A stretch of DNA of 64,000 nt from Saccharicrinis sp963675435 (GTDB lineage Bacteria > Bacteroidota > Bacteroidia > Bacteroidales > Marinilabiliaceae): the NCBI GenBank assembly GCA_963675435.1, contig OY776216.1, positions 1,612,001-1,676,000 of the forward strand, written 5' to 3'. The stretch's first letter is position 1, and each line of letters opens with the position of its first letter. A model generated the notes under the pieces. The model saw only the letters and a list, made by a program, of their open reading frames with translations. It was not told the origin of the DNA and did not search any database. A program made the position numbers and the translations under genes. Below, piece by piece: positions 16,316 through 31,300 of the stretch.

Positions 16316-19300
16316 ATGATGCATCTTAACACACACTACCAACACACCAAAGATGTACTCAATCGTAACTTAATGCGGTTGGGTTTTGTTGTGTTTATAA
16401 TTTTACTTTCAGGTAATATTTTTTCGCAAGGAACCTATCAATATACAACAGATTGTGCAGGAGGTGTAATTTCTGCATCGTCAGTTTTAGCTGGAGCTAC
16501 AAGCGGAGGAGGAAGTACTATTCCTGTTCAAGCGGGAGGTACATTTAGTTGGAATGCTTCCTACCCTATAGACTTTACTTTTCCTTACGATGAGAACTCA
16601 TTAATTACAAAAACAGCAACTGGAAATAATAACTATCAATTAGATTGGACAGTAGGTGGAGTTACTTATGATATTCTTTTAAAAACGCGAGCCGGTTTTA
16701 CTGCTCCATTAATTATAGATTTTTACCCGGTATCTTCTACTGTATGTGGTACTTATGATGCTCAAGCTGGAATTACTATTCAGGGAGGTTCTGGTAATTA
16801 TACGGTTACAATTGTTGATGAGTTAAATAATGAAGTTTTTAATGAAAATTTAGCTTCTCCAGTTACTGACCTGGTCATTGATTTAGGAAGTTATAATACA
16901 GATAAAACTTTTACAATACAGACTGTTGCTGACTCAGATGGTAGCTGTGATGCTGATGTGACAACCGTTTCGGATATATCCTTTACAAGGGCTTCATCAT
17001 CTAGTCCAACAGTAACATTGTTTGATCCCATTGGAGGATCAACGAGTGTATGTGCTCCTTATAATGCTGGTTTTGACTTGCAAATTTCAGGAGGTACAGC
17101 CCCTTATGATATTGAATTTACTTCAGATGCTGGATTTACAGTTGTAAATAATATTTCTTCTAATTATACATGGAATAATACACCTTATAATAATTTACCT
17201 AATACTTATTCATTAGTAAGTGTTGTTGATGATAATGGTTGTACTGCAGATTTAAGTGGAATATCTGATTTTACCTATGTTGAAGGTGCTCCATTGGTAT
17301 TGAATGTTTCTGGTTCTCCGGTACCGGTATGTGAAACAGGTACGGGTTTAACAGTTTCTATTGTCCCTGTAGGATCTTCAAATATACCTGAATCAGGGGT
17401 TAATTACATTTTGCAACGAGATGCAGATGGAGATGGTATATATGAAACTGATATTCAAACTAGGACAGGTAATGGCGTTTCATCCATAATATTTACTAAA
17501 CAGTATATTGCTGGTATCTATCGGGTTGTAGCTTCGGGTTGTGGAGCAGATGTGCTTATGAATAACACATTTGAAATTGGTGCCGTACCAGATGATAAAA
17601 ATTTAACATATACTGGAACTGCTTGTTTGGGAGGAGAAGTTATTGTTGAGAATACTCAACCAGACGTACGTTATTATTTGTACAGAGATGGGAGTTATAT
17701 AGGAGCAAGTAGGGATGGGGATGGTAACAACCAATCATTTGGAACTCAAACCATACCTGGTGAATATACTGTTGAAGCAGTTAATTATCCTTCATTAAGT
17801 TGTTCTCGTGTATTGTCTGGTTCATTAACTGTAATTAACCCGGAAATATTTACCTTATCTGCAGTTGGAGCTACAACATATTGTCAAGGGCTATCACCTT
17901 CAGGCGTGTCAATACAATTAAGTGGTTCTGAATCTGGCAATTCGTATCAGTTACAGTATGATAATGGTGCAGGATGGAGTAACATTTATGCTGCACAATC
18001 AGATGCAAGCGGAAATCCTTTAACATGGAATAATGTAGTTGCTCATGATTACAGAGTGTTGGTAACTACACCAGAGGGTTGTACCAACACTATGGGATCC
18101 ATCACCATTACAGAAAGTGTATTGCCAACTGCAACAATTGCAGTAGATCCATTAAATAATTCGAAATGTACTAATGAATCTAAAAACTTTCCGCTTGAAG
18201 TAACTTTAACAGGTACTGCTCCCTATGATATTGTTATAAAGGATGATAAGACTCCAACAAGTACACATTCAGTAACAGATTGGGGAACTACTTTTTATAA
18301 TTTGTATGAGGTTGATCCAACAAGTACAACAACTTATACTATAATGCAGGTTGTTGATGGTAATGGTTGTTCTAATACAGGTGCTGGGTCTGCTACTATT
18401 ACAGTGAAAGAGGCCCCAGTTGTTGCTATCACTGGTGATACTGAAATTTGTGATGGTGACAATGGTACATTAAATACCTCTGTTTCTAATAATACTTTAC
18501 CTACTACTTATCAATGGAGTACCACAGAAACGACACCTTCTATTACAGTTAATCCAAGTGCTACAACCCCGTATTTTGTTACGATTAGATCAGGAAATGG
18601 TTGCTATGCAACTGCAAATCAGGTATTAACAGTAAAATCTTTGCCATCACCAACTTTTAATCCTTTGGATTTAAAGTATTGCGAGAATGATCCTTCCGTT
18701 AATTTGGGAGGTAGTCCTTCTGGAGGTTCTTATTATATTAAGGAAGGGACTGCTGCATATGTTAAGTATCCTGGTATAACCTCTTTTGTTCCTGGTAACT
18801 TTTTAACAGGAGCAAGTACTTCTTTAAGTATTTATTACGAGGTGGATAATGGATGTGTAGGTACTTCTGCCACTCAATATTCTACTGTATATGCATTACC
18901 AAATGTAAGTATTAATAATGTACCACCACAAATATGTTCCAATGGAGGTAATGTAACAGCTTATGGAAGTCCTGCTGGCGGTACCTGGATTGTTCCAGGT
19001 GGAGGTTTAAGTACAAGTTTAGATGTAAACGGAAATTTAGTTATTGATCCTACATCCAGTACATTAGGTACGCTATATGAAATTATTTATGAGTTTACTG
19101 ATGGTAATAGTTGTACACAAACTTCAAGTGTTTTTACTACTATAGTTGATTTTAATCCTGGAAGTTTAGCAATTGATTTTGATGCGAATACTGTTGTAAT
19201 TGATGCACCGGTAACTTATTGTCCTACTGATAATATAGATTATGAAATCGTAGGATTAATAAATGGTTCAGCTCCTGCTACGGGAGATGGTGTATCGGGA

Positions 19301-22300
19301 ACATTTAGCGGACCAGGCATAACTGTAGTGGATGCAGATCAGGGTACCGCAACTTTTAATCCGCAGTCTGCAGGTGCAGGTTCTCATACTATTCAGTTTA
19401 CAATTGATAATGGTGCTTGTAGTGCAAGCATTACACAAACTGTAAATGTTGGAACAATTATAACTTCTACATTAGATGCTTCTTATTGTCAGGATGCTTC
19501 ATTTATAGAGACCGTACAGTTTGCTCCTGCAGGTGGTACATTAACAATAAAAGATGGTGAAGGTGATGATTCCGGAGCTACTCCAATTTTAACTGATTTA
19601 CGACCGGGTACCGACGCTTCAGAGTATAAGTTTTCACCCGGAGGATGGGAGGCTTTAGGAGCTCCTGCTGCCGGAGCATTTGGTGGAGCAGGAACTTATA
19701 CCTTTACTTATGCATATGATGATGGAACCGGATGTATTACTTCTGAAGATTTTGAAGTAAAAATTGGAGCTAGTGTTGATGCCTCATTTACAGGATTAAA
19801 TAATAACTATTGTATTAGTGATGAAAATGCAATATTAGCACCTGGTGGAACAGTGGCTTCAATAACCTATTCTGGTTCGGGTATTATAGCTTCTACAAAT
19901 CAGTTTTCTCCTGCTCTTGCAGGAGCAGGTACGCATACAATAACTGCTACAGCTACATCTGCTGCAGGGTGTACAGAAACATGGAGCAAGGATGTTACTG
20001 TTGTTGGTGTTACTAATCTGGATATTACAAATTTAGAAGATGCATATTGTTCTGATGATGCAGATGTAACAATATTCGCCTCTAATGCCGGAGATTTTGG
20101 AACATATAATTTTAAATCGACTACAGGTCCTGCACCAAACAATGCTAACCCATTGACTTACACTGCCGGTAATCAAACAGCTACATTTAGACCTAATGCT
20201 GACTCTAATGAACTAGGTTGGACTTATTATGTTACCTATGAGTTTACTCCTGACGGTGCTGTTGGTTGTAAAACCTCAATAACAAAACCAGTTGCTATTT
20301 ACGAAAATCACTCTGTTAATTTTAGCGGACTTTTATTTGCAGAATATTGTCAGGGAGAAGATCCTTTTATAATATCAGGAGATCAGGGAGTTGGTGAGTT
20401 TTATATTGATGGTGTTTTATTTGGTGCCGGGTTAACGGATACAGGTAGTGGTAATGTGGAAGTTGATGTTTCACAATTAGCTGTTGGTAATCACTCAATT
20501 ACTTATATACTGGAAAGACCTAATACTTTAAAAAGTTGTTATTCTTCAGAAACTAAATCTTTCAAGGTAATAGATGGGCCAGTTGGTGTATATAAAATTA
20601 CAGGAGGAGGCCCTTATTGTTTAGGTGGCTCTGGAGTTACAATTAGTTTGGACGGTTCAACTTCTGGCGTTGATTATGAATTATATCTTGACGGACTGGC
20701 AACCGGAAATATTATAACTGGTCCTGCTACCGGAGGTATAATTGATTTTAATAATATTACAGATTTAGGTACATATACCATTGTTGCAAAACAGGGAACT
20801 TGTACGAAAAATATGTTAGGATCAGTATTTGTAGAAGTTTACGATTTAAATCTTGGAATTAATAGTGTTTCAAATGTTACTTGTGCAGGAGCTGATGATG
20901 GAGTTGTAAGTCTTAGAGCTACAGGAGGTAGTGGAGCTTATTCATACTGGAAGCTGAATCCAGGAGGAGATCCTGCAATATTAACAGACTGGACAGAAAA
21001 TACAAATACAGTTCCTAATGAATTTGTTGACCTTGCTGTTGGAAAACATTCTTTCCAGATTAGAGATTTAGATGTTGATGCTCCATGTGTATTGGATAAT
21101 TCCAGAGTTTTGGAAGTTACAATTCCTGGACCAACTGCTGCACTAACTGTAACACCTAACGAAATTCAGAAAGTAGGTTATAATTGTGATAGCAATGCAG
21201 GTATTGGCTCAATAACAATTTCAGGTGGCTCGCGTTTTACAGATTTAACAACCTATCCTTCAGGTTATCAGATTGCATGGCCAGCTTCTGTAACTTCAAT
21301 AAGTAGTGATTCATTAACTGCAACTGGTTTATCTATTGGTACTTACTCGGTAGTTGTTACTGATGCACTTGGATGTAGTGAACCGGTAACTGTAAAAATT
21401 ACAGAAGAAACAGAATTAACACTAACATACGTATCTCAGGTAAACAATTTATGTTATGGTGATGATATTGCGACAGCAACAGTTTTAGCAGGAGGAGGTT
21501 CTGGTAATTATGAGTTTTCAATAGATACTGATGAAAATTGGTTAACAAGTTCAGCAGCTCCAAGTTATACTACACCAACTTTAACTTCCGGAGCTCATAC
21601 TATTTGGCTACGTGATGCAGTTCATCCCAATTGTAAAGTTTCAGTTAATGTTAATATAAGCGGACCAGCTAGTGCTTTGGACTTGATAGCTACTCCAACC
21701 GGTGAAACTTGTGCTGGATTGAAGGATGGAAAAGTATATCTTAATATTTCTGGTGGAGTAGGTCCATATGAGTATTCTATAGATGGAAGTCCTTACGCAC
21801 CAGTACCTTCACCAACACCTGAAGTGACAGGAATTGTCACTGGTCCACATACTTTAGAGATAAGAGATGCTAACTTATGTACTATTTCAAAATCTTTTGG
21901 TATTGATCCGGCAACACCGATTACTTTATCTGGCATAGCAACACCAGCTTCATGTAATAGTAATGAAGATGGCCAGGTTGTGCTTACAGCTAATTCTGCT
22001 AATGTTAATTATGTTTACTACAAGGATGGTGCAAATGAGCAGTCTTCGAATATATTTACAGATTTAGCACAAGGAACTTATACATTTAAAGTTAAGGATG
22101 ATGTAAAAGGTTGTGAATCATCAGATATTACTATAACAGTTAATCAACCAAGGTCATACACAACTACTCATGCATCGAAAGATGTTGTTTGTGCAGGTGA
22201 TGCCAATGGAACAATAACATTAACAACGACTTATGATAGTGCACCAACTGCTGGTGCATTCGAATATTCGATTGACGGTGGAACAACATGGCAAATCTCC

Positions 22301-25300
22301 CCTTTAAAAAATTTAAGTTCAGGGTTCTATACTATACAAGTTAAAGATTTATCTAATGATTGTGTGGTTACTTATGGAACAGTTGTTGAAATTAAAGAAC
22401 CAACAGGTGGAGCACTTGCTGTAACTCTAGATGCAACTTCCAGCAAACTAGTGTTAGATTGTGTAGATGATACAGATGGAAATATTGCTGTTGACTTAGG
22501 AACTCCAAATACCGGTTGGGGTGGTTATACCTATAGTTGGAGAAGAACTGATAACAATGAAAATTTTGGAACACTACAAAATTTATACACCTCTGCAACG
22601 GCTGCATCAAAAACAGTAGTGGCTGGAACATATGAACTTACTGTTACTGACGCTGGTGGTTGCGAGTTAATTTTTGAAGAAACCATTACGGAACCAGATC
22701 CATGGAATGTAAATGTAGACGTTACTCCTAACACAATTCCTAATGCAGCAACAGAAGTTACAGTTGTTGGAAATGGAACAGCAACATTACAACCTGTATC
22801 AGGAGGAAGTACCTCTGAAAATTATAAGTATGAATGGTTTGACAGTAGTGCCACTTCTTTGGCAAGTGATGTAACTTCTGTTTCGAATCTAGATCCGGGT
22901 AACTATTATGTAGAAATTAAAGATCTAACAGATGGTTGTACAACCACCGTGAATTTTACGATTATAGATTCAACTGTTCCGTTGAATGCAAACTTTGTTC
23001 CTTTTAATCAAGCTTGTTCTGGAGAAGAGGGCAGAATAGAAATTTATATATTGAGCGGAACTCCGGATTTCACCATAAAGTATAAAAAGGATTCTGAACC
23101 TCAGGTTTTGAAAACAATTTCAGGAACATCCTATATTATTTATGGTGATCCTGGAACTTATGATATTGAAGTTTCAGATGGAGCAGGTGGAAATGTAACA
23201 GCGACACGAACTATTACATCCGTAAATCCAATTGAGTTTAATAATCCGTTGGTGGATTATGCAAGTAATTGTGTAGTTGATATTTCTGTAGATGTTGTGG
23301 TTCCTGATGATAACTATACAGGAGTATGGACTGTTCCTATTGGAGCAAATGCCATTGCTAATCAGGCTTTTACGGTTATAGGTAATCCTAATGTTGTAGC
23401 TCAGAATAATTTAATTGTACCTGGTGATTATATTTTAACGCTTTATCATAACAGTAAAAGTGCTTGTAACGAATCATATACATTTACTGTACCTGAGCCA
23501 ACTATCACATTATCAGAAGACTTATTCAAACATCAAAATGTGAGTTGTAATGGTGGAGTTAATGGCTACTTAGCTGTTAATGTTACCGGAAGAGAGCCTT
23601 CTCATGTATTTAATTATGTTTGGCAGAATACTTCTACAGGTGCAGCTTCGATTAATACTGGTAGTAAACCTACTTTAGGAGATACTGAGAATGTTGATGC
23701 CGGAACATGGACAGTAACGGTAACTACTTTTGATGGATTTTGTAATGAAACAATTACATTACAGGAAGTTACAGAACCTGATTTAACATTTGATATTAAA
23801 AATGTAATAAAAAAACATGTTTCGTCATGTAGTACTGATAATTCTGGTTCTATTCAAGTTGAGCTCGAAGGAGGTACTATGCCTTATGAAGTTTCATTAT
23901 ATAATGGAACAACAACTTCTACGCAAACCTTATCATCTACTTATTTTACCTTCAGTAATTTGTTGGCAGGTAATTACACTGTTACTGCCAGAGATGCAAA
24001 TAACTGTGGTTTGATATCTGAAAGTGTTACTATTGATGCACCTGCTGAAATAAATGTTACAAATTTTTCAGGAACTATAGATTGTAATGGAGCAATAGAT
24101 GATGGTAATATAACATTTAATATTAGTGGTGGTTATCGGGATAAAGAAAATCAAAGTAGTTATGCTATTATTATCGAAGGTGATAATGGTTTTAGTTATA
24201 GTGAAGTTGTAAATTTAGATTGGGATTTAGTAGCTGACCCTTATTTATATTCATATAGTGCTAACTCTTCTGATAATCTTGATCCTGGTACTTATACTGT
24301 TCAGGTGTGGGATGCAAAAAGTTCTGCTGGTGTTAATGTAACTTGTCCGATACCTGCGTTTGTGCAAACTGTAAGTTTGGAATATATTAATATTTCCGGA
24401 GATATTACAAATGTGTCATGTAGTGGAGGTGTTAATGATGGAGCTATTTCTAATGTCACTATTACTGGTACATCTGGAAATTATACTTTTGCATGGATGA
24501 CAACAGCTTCAATTGATAATTTGAATTATACTGTACTGGATCAGAGTGGTTTGGCTCCTGGTAAATATACACTTACAATTACTGATATTAAAAAGGGATG
24601 CTCTGCCTTTAAAGAGTATGAAGTTGAAGATGGGCACTTACTGAAAGTAAGTTCATACTTAAGTAAGGATGTTTCATGTTTTAATGGAACTGATGGATCT
24701 ATAGAACTTACAGCATCTCCATCTGGTGGTAATTATGTTTACTCTATAGATAATGGAACAAACTGGCAAACCAGTAATTTATTTGAAAAATTATCAGCTG
24801 CTAGTTATGATGCTATAATTAAAGATTTAGATTATAATTGTGAATCAGCAATTGAAAATATTATAATTGATCAACCTTCTGATATAACTCTAGTTGCTGC
24901 AACTACGATTAATCATGTTACCTGTTATGGCTATTCGGATGGATCTTTTACAGCATCAGCTTCAGACTTAGTGGGTAGTTTATTGCAATATGCAATAAAA
25001 ACAGATGGTTCAGGTAATCCGATATATCAGGATAGTCCTACTTTTATTGGTTTATCATCAGGAACTTATGCTTTGTGGGTAAAAAGATTAGGTACAGATT
25101 GTGAGGTTTATCAAGCAAATTATGTTACTATTAAAGAACCAACTAATGGTCAATTATCTGTAAGTGTTGCTGATAAAACGGATATAAATTGTGTAGATAA
25201 TGCTGATGGGAATATAGATATAACCGCATCCGGAGGATGGGGTACCTATAGTTATGCATGGAGAAATATAGATACTAATGCCAGTATTATATCAGACATT

Positions 25301-28300
25301 TATGGAGATGTATCTTCGTTAGAATCAGGAAACTATGAGGTTGTTGTATCTGATGTGTCAGGATGTAGTGTTAGCTTGCAGGAAATTATAACAAAACCTG
25401 ATCCTTGGAATGTAAGTGTGGTTACAACTGATAATTCCATTCCAAATACTCCAGTAGATACTGGAAATGGAACAGCAACACTTGATCCGGTTACAGGAGG
25501 AAGTGATCCTGCTAGTTATCTGTATGATTGGTATGATGATTTCAATGGAACTGGTGCATTAGTGGCTGCAAATCAAACAACTACAGCTTTAACTAATTTA
25601 AATCCTGGTAATTATTCGGTTAAGGTAAGTGTGTTATCTACCGGTTGTGAGGAAATTAAGAATTTTACTATTGGAGACAGTTCTATACCTTTGGCAATTC
25701 ATCTAGATCCTACTAATGCAATGTGTAATGGAAAATATGGTTCAATAAGGGTAACCATGACTTCAGGTACTGCACCATATGCAATAACAATTCAACGTGA
25801 ATCAGATCATCCTGTTTCTATAAGTACTTATAATAGTACGTATTTATTCGAAAATCTTTTACCAGGAAATTATTCAATTACGGTTAAAGATGATCTTACA
25901 GGTGTAGTAACAAAACCAGCTATAATTACTGAACCTGATGCTTTTTCTGCTGAAGGTACAGTTAGTTATAATAATTGTGCTGCTGCCTTAGATGTAAAAG
26001 TTAGTTCGGCTAATGATTATACTATTTCATGGGAAGTACCTATAGGTGAAGATGCCATTGTAGGAGAAACGATAAATAGTTCAACGACAAATTTTGCTAC
26101 AATAATTGTTAGTAATGCTGGCGACTATACCTATACCGTTAAAAATGTTAGTACAGGATGTACTTATTCCGAAACGCTTTCGGTAAATGAACCATCAATT
26201 ACAATTACTGAAGATCTTGCTCAGCACAAAGATGTTACCTGTTATGGTGGAGATGATGGATATATCAGAGTAAATGTTTCTGGTCGTGAGCCAGGTCATT
26301 TGTTTAACTATGAGTGGTCTTATGATAATGGTGTTACCTATGATCCGGCATATAGTACCGGTACCACACCTTCTATAGGATCATCTCATGCTGTGCCAGC
26401 AGGAAAATGGTGTGTAAAGGTAACATCATTAACAGATGGCTGTCAGAAGGAATTAAAGGATATTGTTGTTAATCAACCTAACAAGCTTTTAATTAATAAA
26501 GTTGATGTTACAAATATATCTACATGTAGTGGAGATACTTTAGGAGCTGTTGAAATAACAGTAACCGGAGGTACCTATCCATATACTGTTCAACTGAGTA
26601 ATGGTATAACAAGCAGATCTGAAGTTGGATCTAAAACTGTATTTACATTTACAGACTTACCTGCCGGTGATACTTATAATCTAACAGTAAGAGATGCAAA
26701 TACTTGTTCTGCAACGAGTCAAACTGTAATTATTGAAGCACCTGATCCTATTTCTGTAGATTTGAATAGAAGTATTTCCTGTACCGGAGCTATTGATGGA
26801 GAGATTACACTTGATATAACTGGAGGTGTTGAGGATGTAAGTGGTAATCATTACTATGATATTGTTCTTTTGGGAAATAATGGTTTCTATAAGAGTTTTA
26901 CACTCAACTCTACTCAGATGCCTTATTCTACATCATCAAACTTCGGATTTTTAGATGAAGGTCTTTATACTGTTGAGGTTAGAGATGCATTAGCTTCTCC
27001 TGATTTATACGGAATTTGTCCTAATCCTGCTTATACAGGTAGTGTTACTTTAACACAAATAGAGATTGTTGGTGAAATTACACATAAGTCTTGCACCGGA
27101 GGAACCACTAATGATGGGGCTGTGAAAAATATTTCAGTTACTGGGACATCAGGTAACTATAACTGGGAATGGTATTTCGAAGGAGTTCAGGTATTTAGTG
27201 GTTCCGGTAATGTACCTGATATGAAAAACCTTGATGCAGGTAATTACAGTTTAAAAATTATTGATATAGATAGAGGAAGTTGCGAAGTTTCTAAGGCTTT
27301 TAACGTATTGAATGGAATAACTGTTTCTATTTCAGATTATGATAGTGATAATGTATCATGCTTTGGAGGAAATGATGGACGTATTGAGTTGGAAGCTTAT
27401 CCAGAGGGTGGTAATTATATATACTCCATTGATGGAATAAACTGGCAGGTATCTAATATATTTAAAGGTTTAACGTCAGACAATACAACACTTACAAAAA
27501 CTTATACTGCTTATGTAAAAGATCTGGACTATGGTTGCGAGTCTGTAGGAGTTCCTATTGAAATTACACAACCAACAGACATTAATATAACAGCAGTAGA
27601 TCCTGCAAATATTACACATGTTACCTGCCAAGGTGATGCAGATGGCTCTTTTACGGCTACTGCTGCAGATGGAGTGGGTTCATTGTTGCAGTATGCGATT
27701 ACAACAGTAACTTCAACAATACCCTTGTATCAGGATAGTCCTACTTTTACTGGTTTAGCAGCAGGAAGTTATCATCTTTGGGTAAAAAGAGTTGATGATG
27801 GATGTGAGGTTTATCAGGAAGATTATGTAATCATTAATGAACCAACAGATGGTGAGATAATAGTGACTTTAAAATCACAACAGAATATTACTTGTTACGG
27901 TAATACTAATGGATCAATTGATATTGATGTAAGTGGCGGTTGGGGAAGTTATACTTATGAATGGAGGAATAAGGAAACAAATGTATTGGTAAGTAATACC
28001 GCTCAGGATGTTAGTGGACTAGGTGCGGGTACTTATATTGTTACTGTTAGAGATTCAAAAGGATGTTCTACTACCTTTGAAACCACCATTACATCGCCCG
28101 ATGAATGGCAAATTAATATAACTACAACAGATAATACTATACCTAATACCCCAACTTCTACAGGAAATGGAACTGCAACAATCGATCCTGTTTTTGGAGG
28201 TAGTATTCCGGCTAATTATACTTATGATTGGTATGTTGAAGATTCTTCTAATTCTGGAACTTATAATTTGTTTTCAGTAAATAATACAACCACGGCTTAT

Positions 28301-31300
28301 GGTAATCTGAATCCTGGTAATTACTATGTATTAATTACAGGAGGAGTAGTAGGATGTGATCAAACTATATATTTCACAATTGGAGATACATCACAACCTT
28401 TAAGTATTGCTGTAACTACCGAAAATCCTGTCTGTTATGGGGAAACTGGTGTTATTAGAGTTACCATGCCTTCAGGAACTCCACCTTATATAATTTCTAT
28501 TCAAAGAGATGCTGATCCTGTACAGACCGCAACAACATCTTCAAGTTTTTACAGATTTGTTGATCAGTTAACAGGAAATTATTCTATTAGTGTTAAAGAT
28601 AATGCAGGGGGTGTTGCCACTACAACTGATTTAATAGTTGGGGCTCCTGAAATAAAAGTTTCTGGTTCTTCTTCATTAAGAGATGGTTGTCTTTCAGAAG
28701 TAACAGCTATTGCTATAGTTGATAATAATACAAATTATACCGGGATATGGACAGTTCCTACTGGAGGAACTGCATTAGCTGATGAAACTACTATAACAAG
28801 TGGAGCTAGTGTTACTCACAATGTAGCAATGGGAGGAGATTACGTATTTACTGTTATAAATAAGTTAAATGGTTGTTTTAATGCTGTTACAATTGATGTT
28901 CCTGAACCATCCTTTACAATAACAGAAGATCTTACACTACATAAAGATGTTACATGTAATGGAGGTAATGATGGTTATTTAGCGGTTAATGTTTCCGGAA
29001 GAGAACCTGGACAGATTTATACTTATTTATGGTCAAACGGATCAGTTACCTATGATACAGGTAATACACCTTCTTTAGGTTCTTCCCATGCAGTAACTAA
29101 AGGTACATGGACCGTTATAGTTACCGCAGATGATGGCTTGGGTGCTGATAATTGTACTGTTGTTTCTGGTGGTATGGTAGTTTCTGAACCAGATGCATTA
29201 ACAATAATGGATGAGGAAATAACTGACATTACCACATGTAGTATAGATACAATGGGTGCCTATAGTGTAACCCTATCAGGAGGAACTTATCCATACACAG
29301 TTCAACTTAGTAATGGAATTAAGACATATACAAAAACTGCAGCTAAATCAGTGTTTAATTTTACCGGTTTGGAAAGTGGTAATTATGTATTGGCTGTTTC
29401 TGATAACTATGGTTGCAGTACTGCAGATGTGGATGTTGTAATTAAAGCTCCGGTTGCAATCACTGTTGATAATCTGGATAGTGATATTATGTGTAGTGGG
29501 GCAGGTAATGGTTGGATAAGTTTTGATATTGAAGGTGGTTATGCTGTAAGTAACAGTAATGTTTATGATGTTATTATTTATGCTAATAATGGTTTTTATG
29601 AACATTTTCAGGTAACTAATCCTGATGCATCATCATCGGTAACCTATAATACTGCAACGGATGCAACAAATCCTTATCCTAATCTGGAGGCTGGTATATA
29701 TACAATTGAAGTAAGAGATTACCTAGCTTCTAAAGATTTAGAAGGTGTTTGTCCTGATCCCGCAGATACAAAAACTGTTACCTTATCACAGATAAAGATT
29801 ACAGGAAAAACAAAAGATAAAACATGTCCTGGAGGATCTAATAATGGAGAATTTTATGATGTTTTAATCACAGGAGGATCTGGTGATTATTCATGGGAAT
29901 GGACTTATCCTGATGGCTTCGTGCATCCAGGTAATGGTGATGTGGCTAGTATATTTAATCTAAATGTTGGTAACTATTCTTTAAAAGTTACAGATAATGT
30001 TACTAAATGTGTAGTAAATTCTATAACTGATCAGTTTGTTATTAATCATCAACGTGAATTATTAATTACAGATTATAATATTAAGGATGTTTCATGCAAT
30101 GGAGATAACGATGGTTTTATTGTTGATATAAAAACTAATAGTATAGATCCAACAAGTTTAACATATGCATGGATTGGTGTGGAGTCCGATAAAATTAGTG
30201 ATAGTGAGCAGCTTAATCTTAACGCTGGTAATTATAAACTAACGATTACGGATAGTGAAGGTTGTAAAGCTATATTAGAGGAAACAATTGATGAACCTGA
30301 TCAATTGACATTTAGTTTAGATCATGTTTTAACTTGTACTCCTTTTAATCAGCGTATTTATGTAACTGGTTTAGATGGAGGTAATGGTGATAAAGCTAAT
30401 TATACCTACCAATGGGAAGATCCGGATGGTCATTTATTATTAGATTCAGGTAGTGAAATTAATGTTACTAAAAAAGGTAATTACAGATTAACTGTAACTG
30501 ATGAAGAGGGATTATGTTCCTTATCTAGGATTATAACCGTATCTGGTCAGATTAATATTTCAACTGTTCGTGTTGAGGATATTACTTGTAAGGGAGGATT
30601 AGGTCTGATAGAGATAAGTGCCAGTGGTGGAAATGTTGATAATTTGTTTACCTATAATTGGCAAAAAGAAACTGCTGCAGGAGTCTGGACCGATGTAGAT
30701 GCTTTACCTTCAGCTTTGGTAAACGGAAATACAGTACTGAATAATGCTTCGGCTGGAGTTTACAGGATTAAGGTAACAAATGTTACTGATAATTGTGTTA
30801 CAACTTCATCTGACTACGAATTATCAGAACAGGATGAAATCACTTATATTAATGTAGTACCAAAACATATTGACCTTTGTAATGGTGATATAACTGGAGA
30901 ACTAGAGATACGTGTTACCGGAGGAAGTGGAACTTATTATTTAGATTATAATGAGGATGGTGTAACAGATTTTACCTCTTTTGATGGTACATTTTTAGTA
31001 TCCGGATTAGCAGCAGGAGATTACCAATTGCGTGTAGTCGATGGTAATGGTTGTGGTACTAATCCAACATTGTACCCGATTAAAATAGAACAACCTAATC
31101 CATTAGTTCTTAATCTTAATACTACTACTACTAAAATAGATTGTGAAACACCGGGTACAGGTGTCATTGAGTTTACTATTAGTGGAGGTAATATGGATTC
31201 AGGTGGTAACCCATTGTATAAAGTGAGTGTAACCGGTCAAGGTGACAAAACTGTTACCAATGAAGGTGAAACGCAAACATATTCTAATTTGAATGCGGGA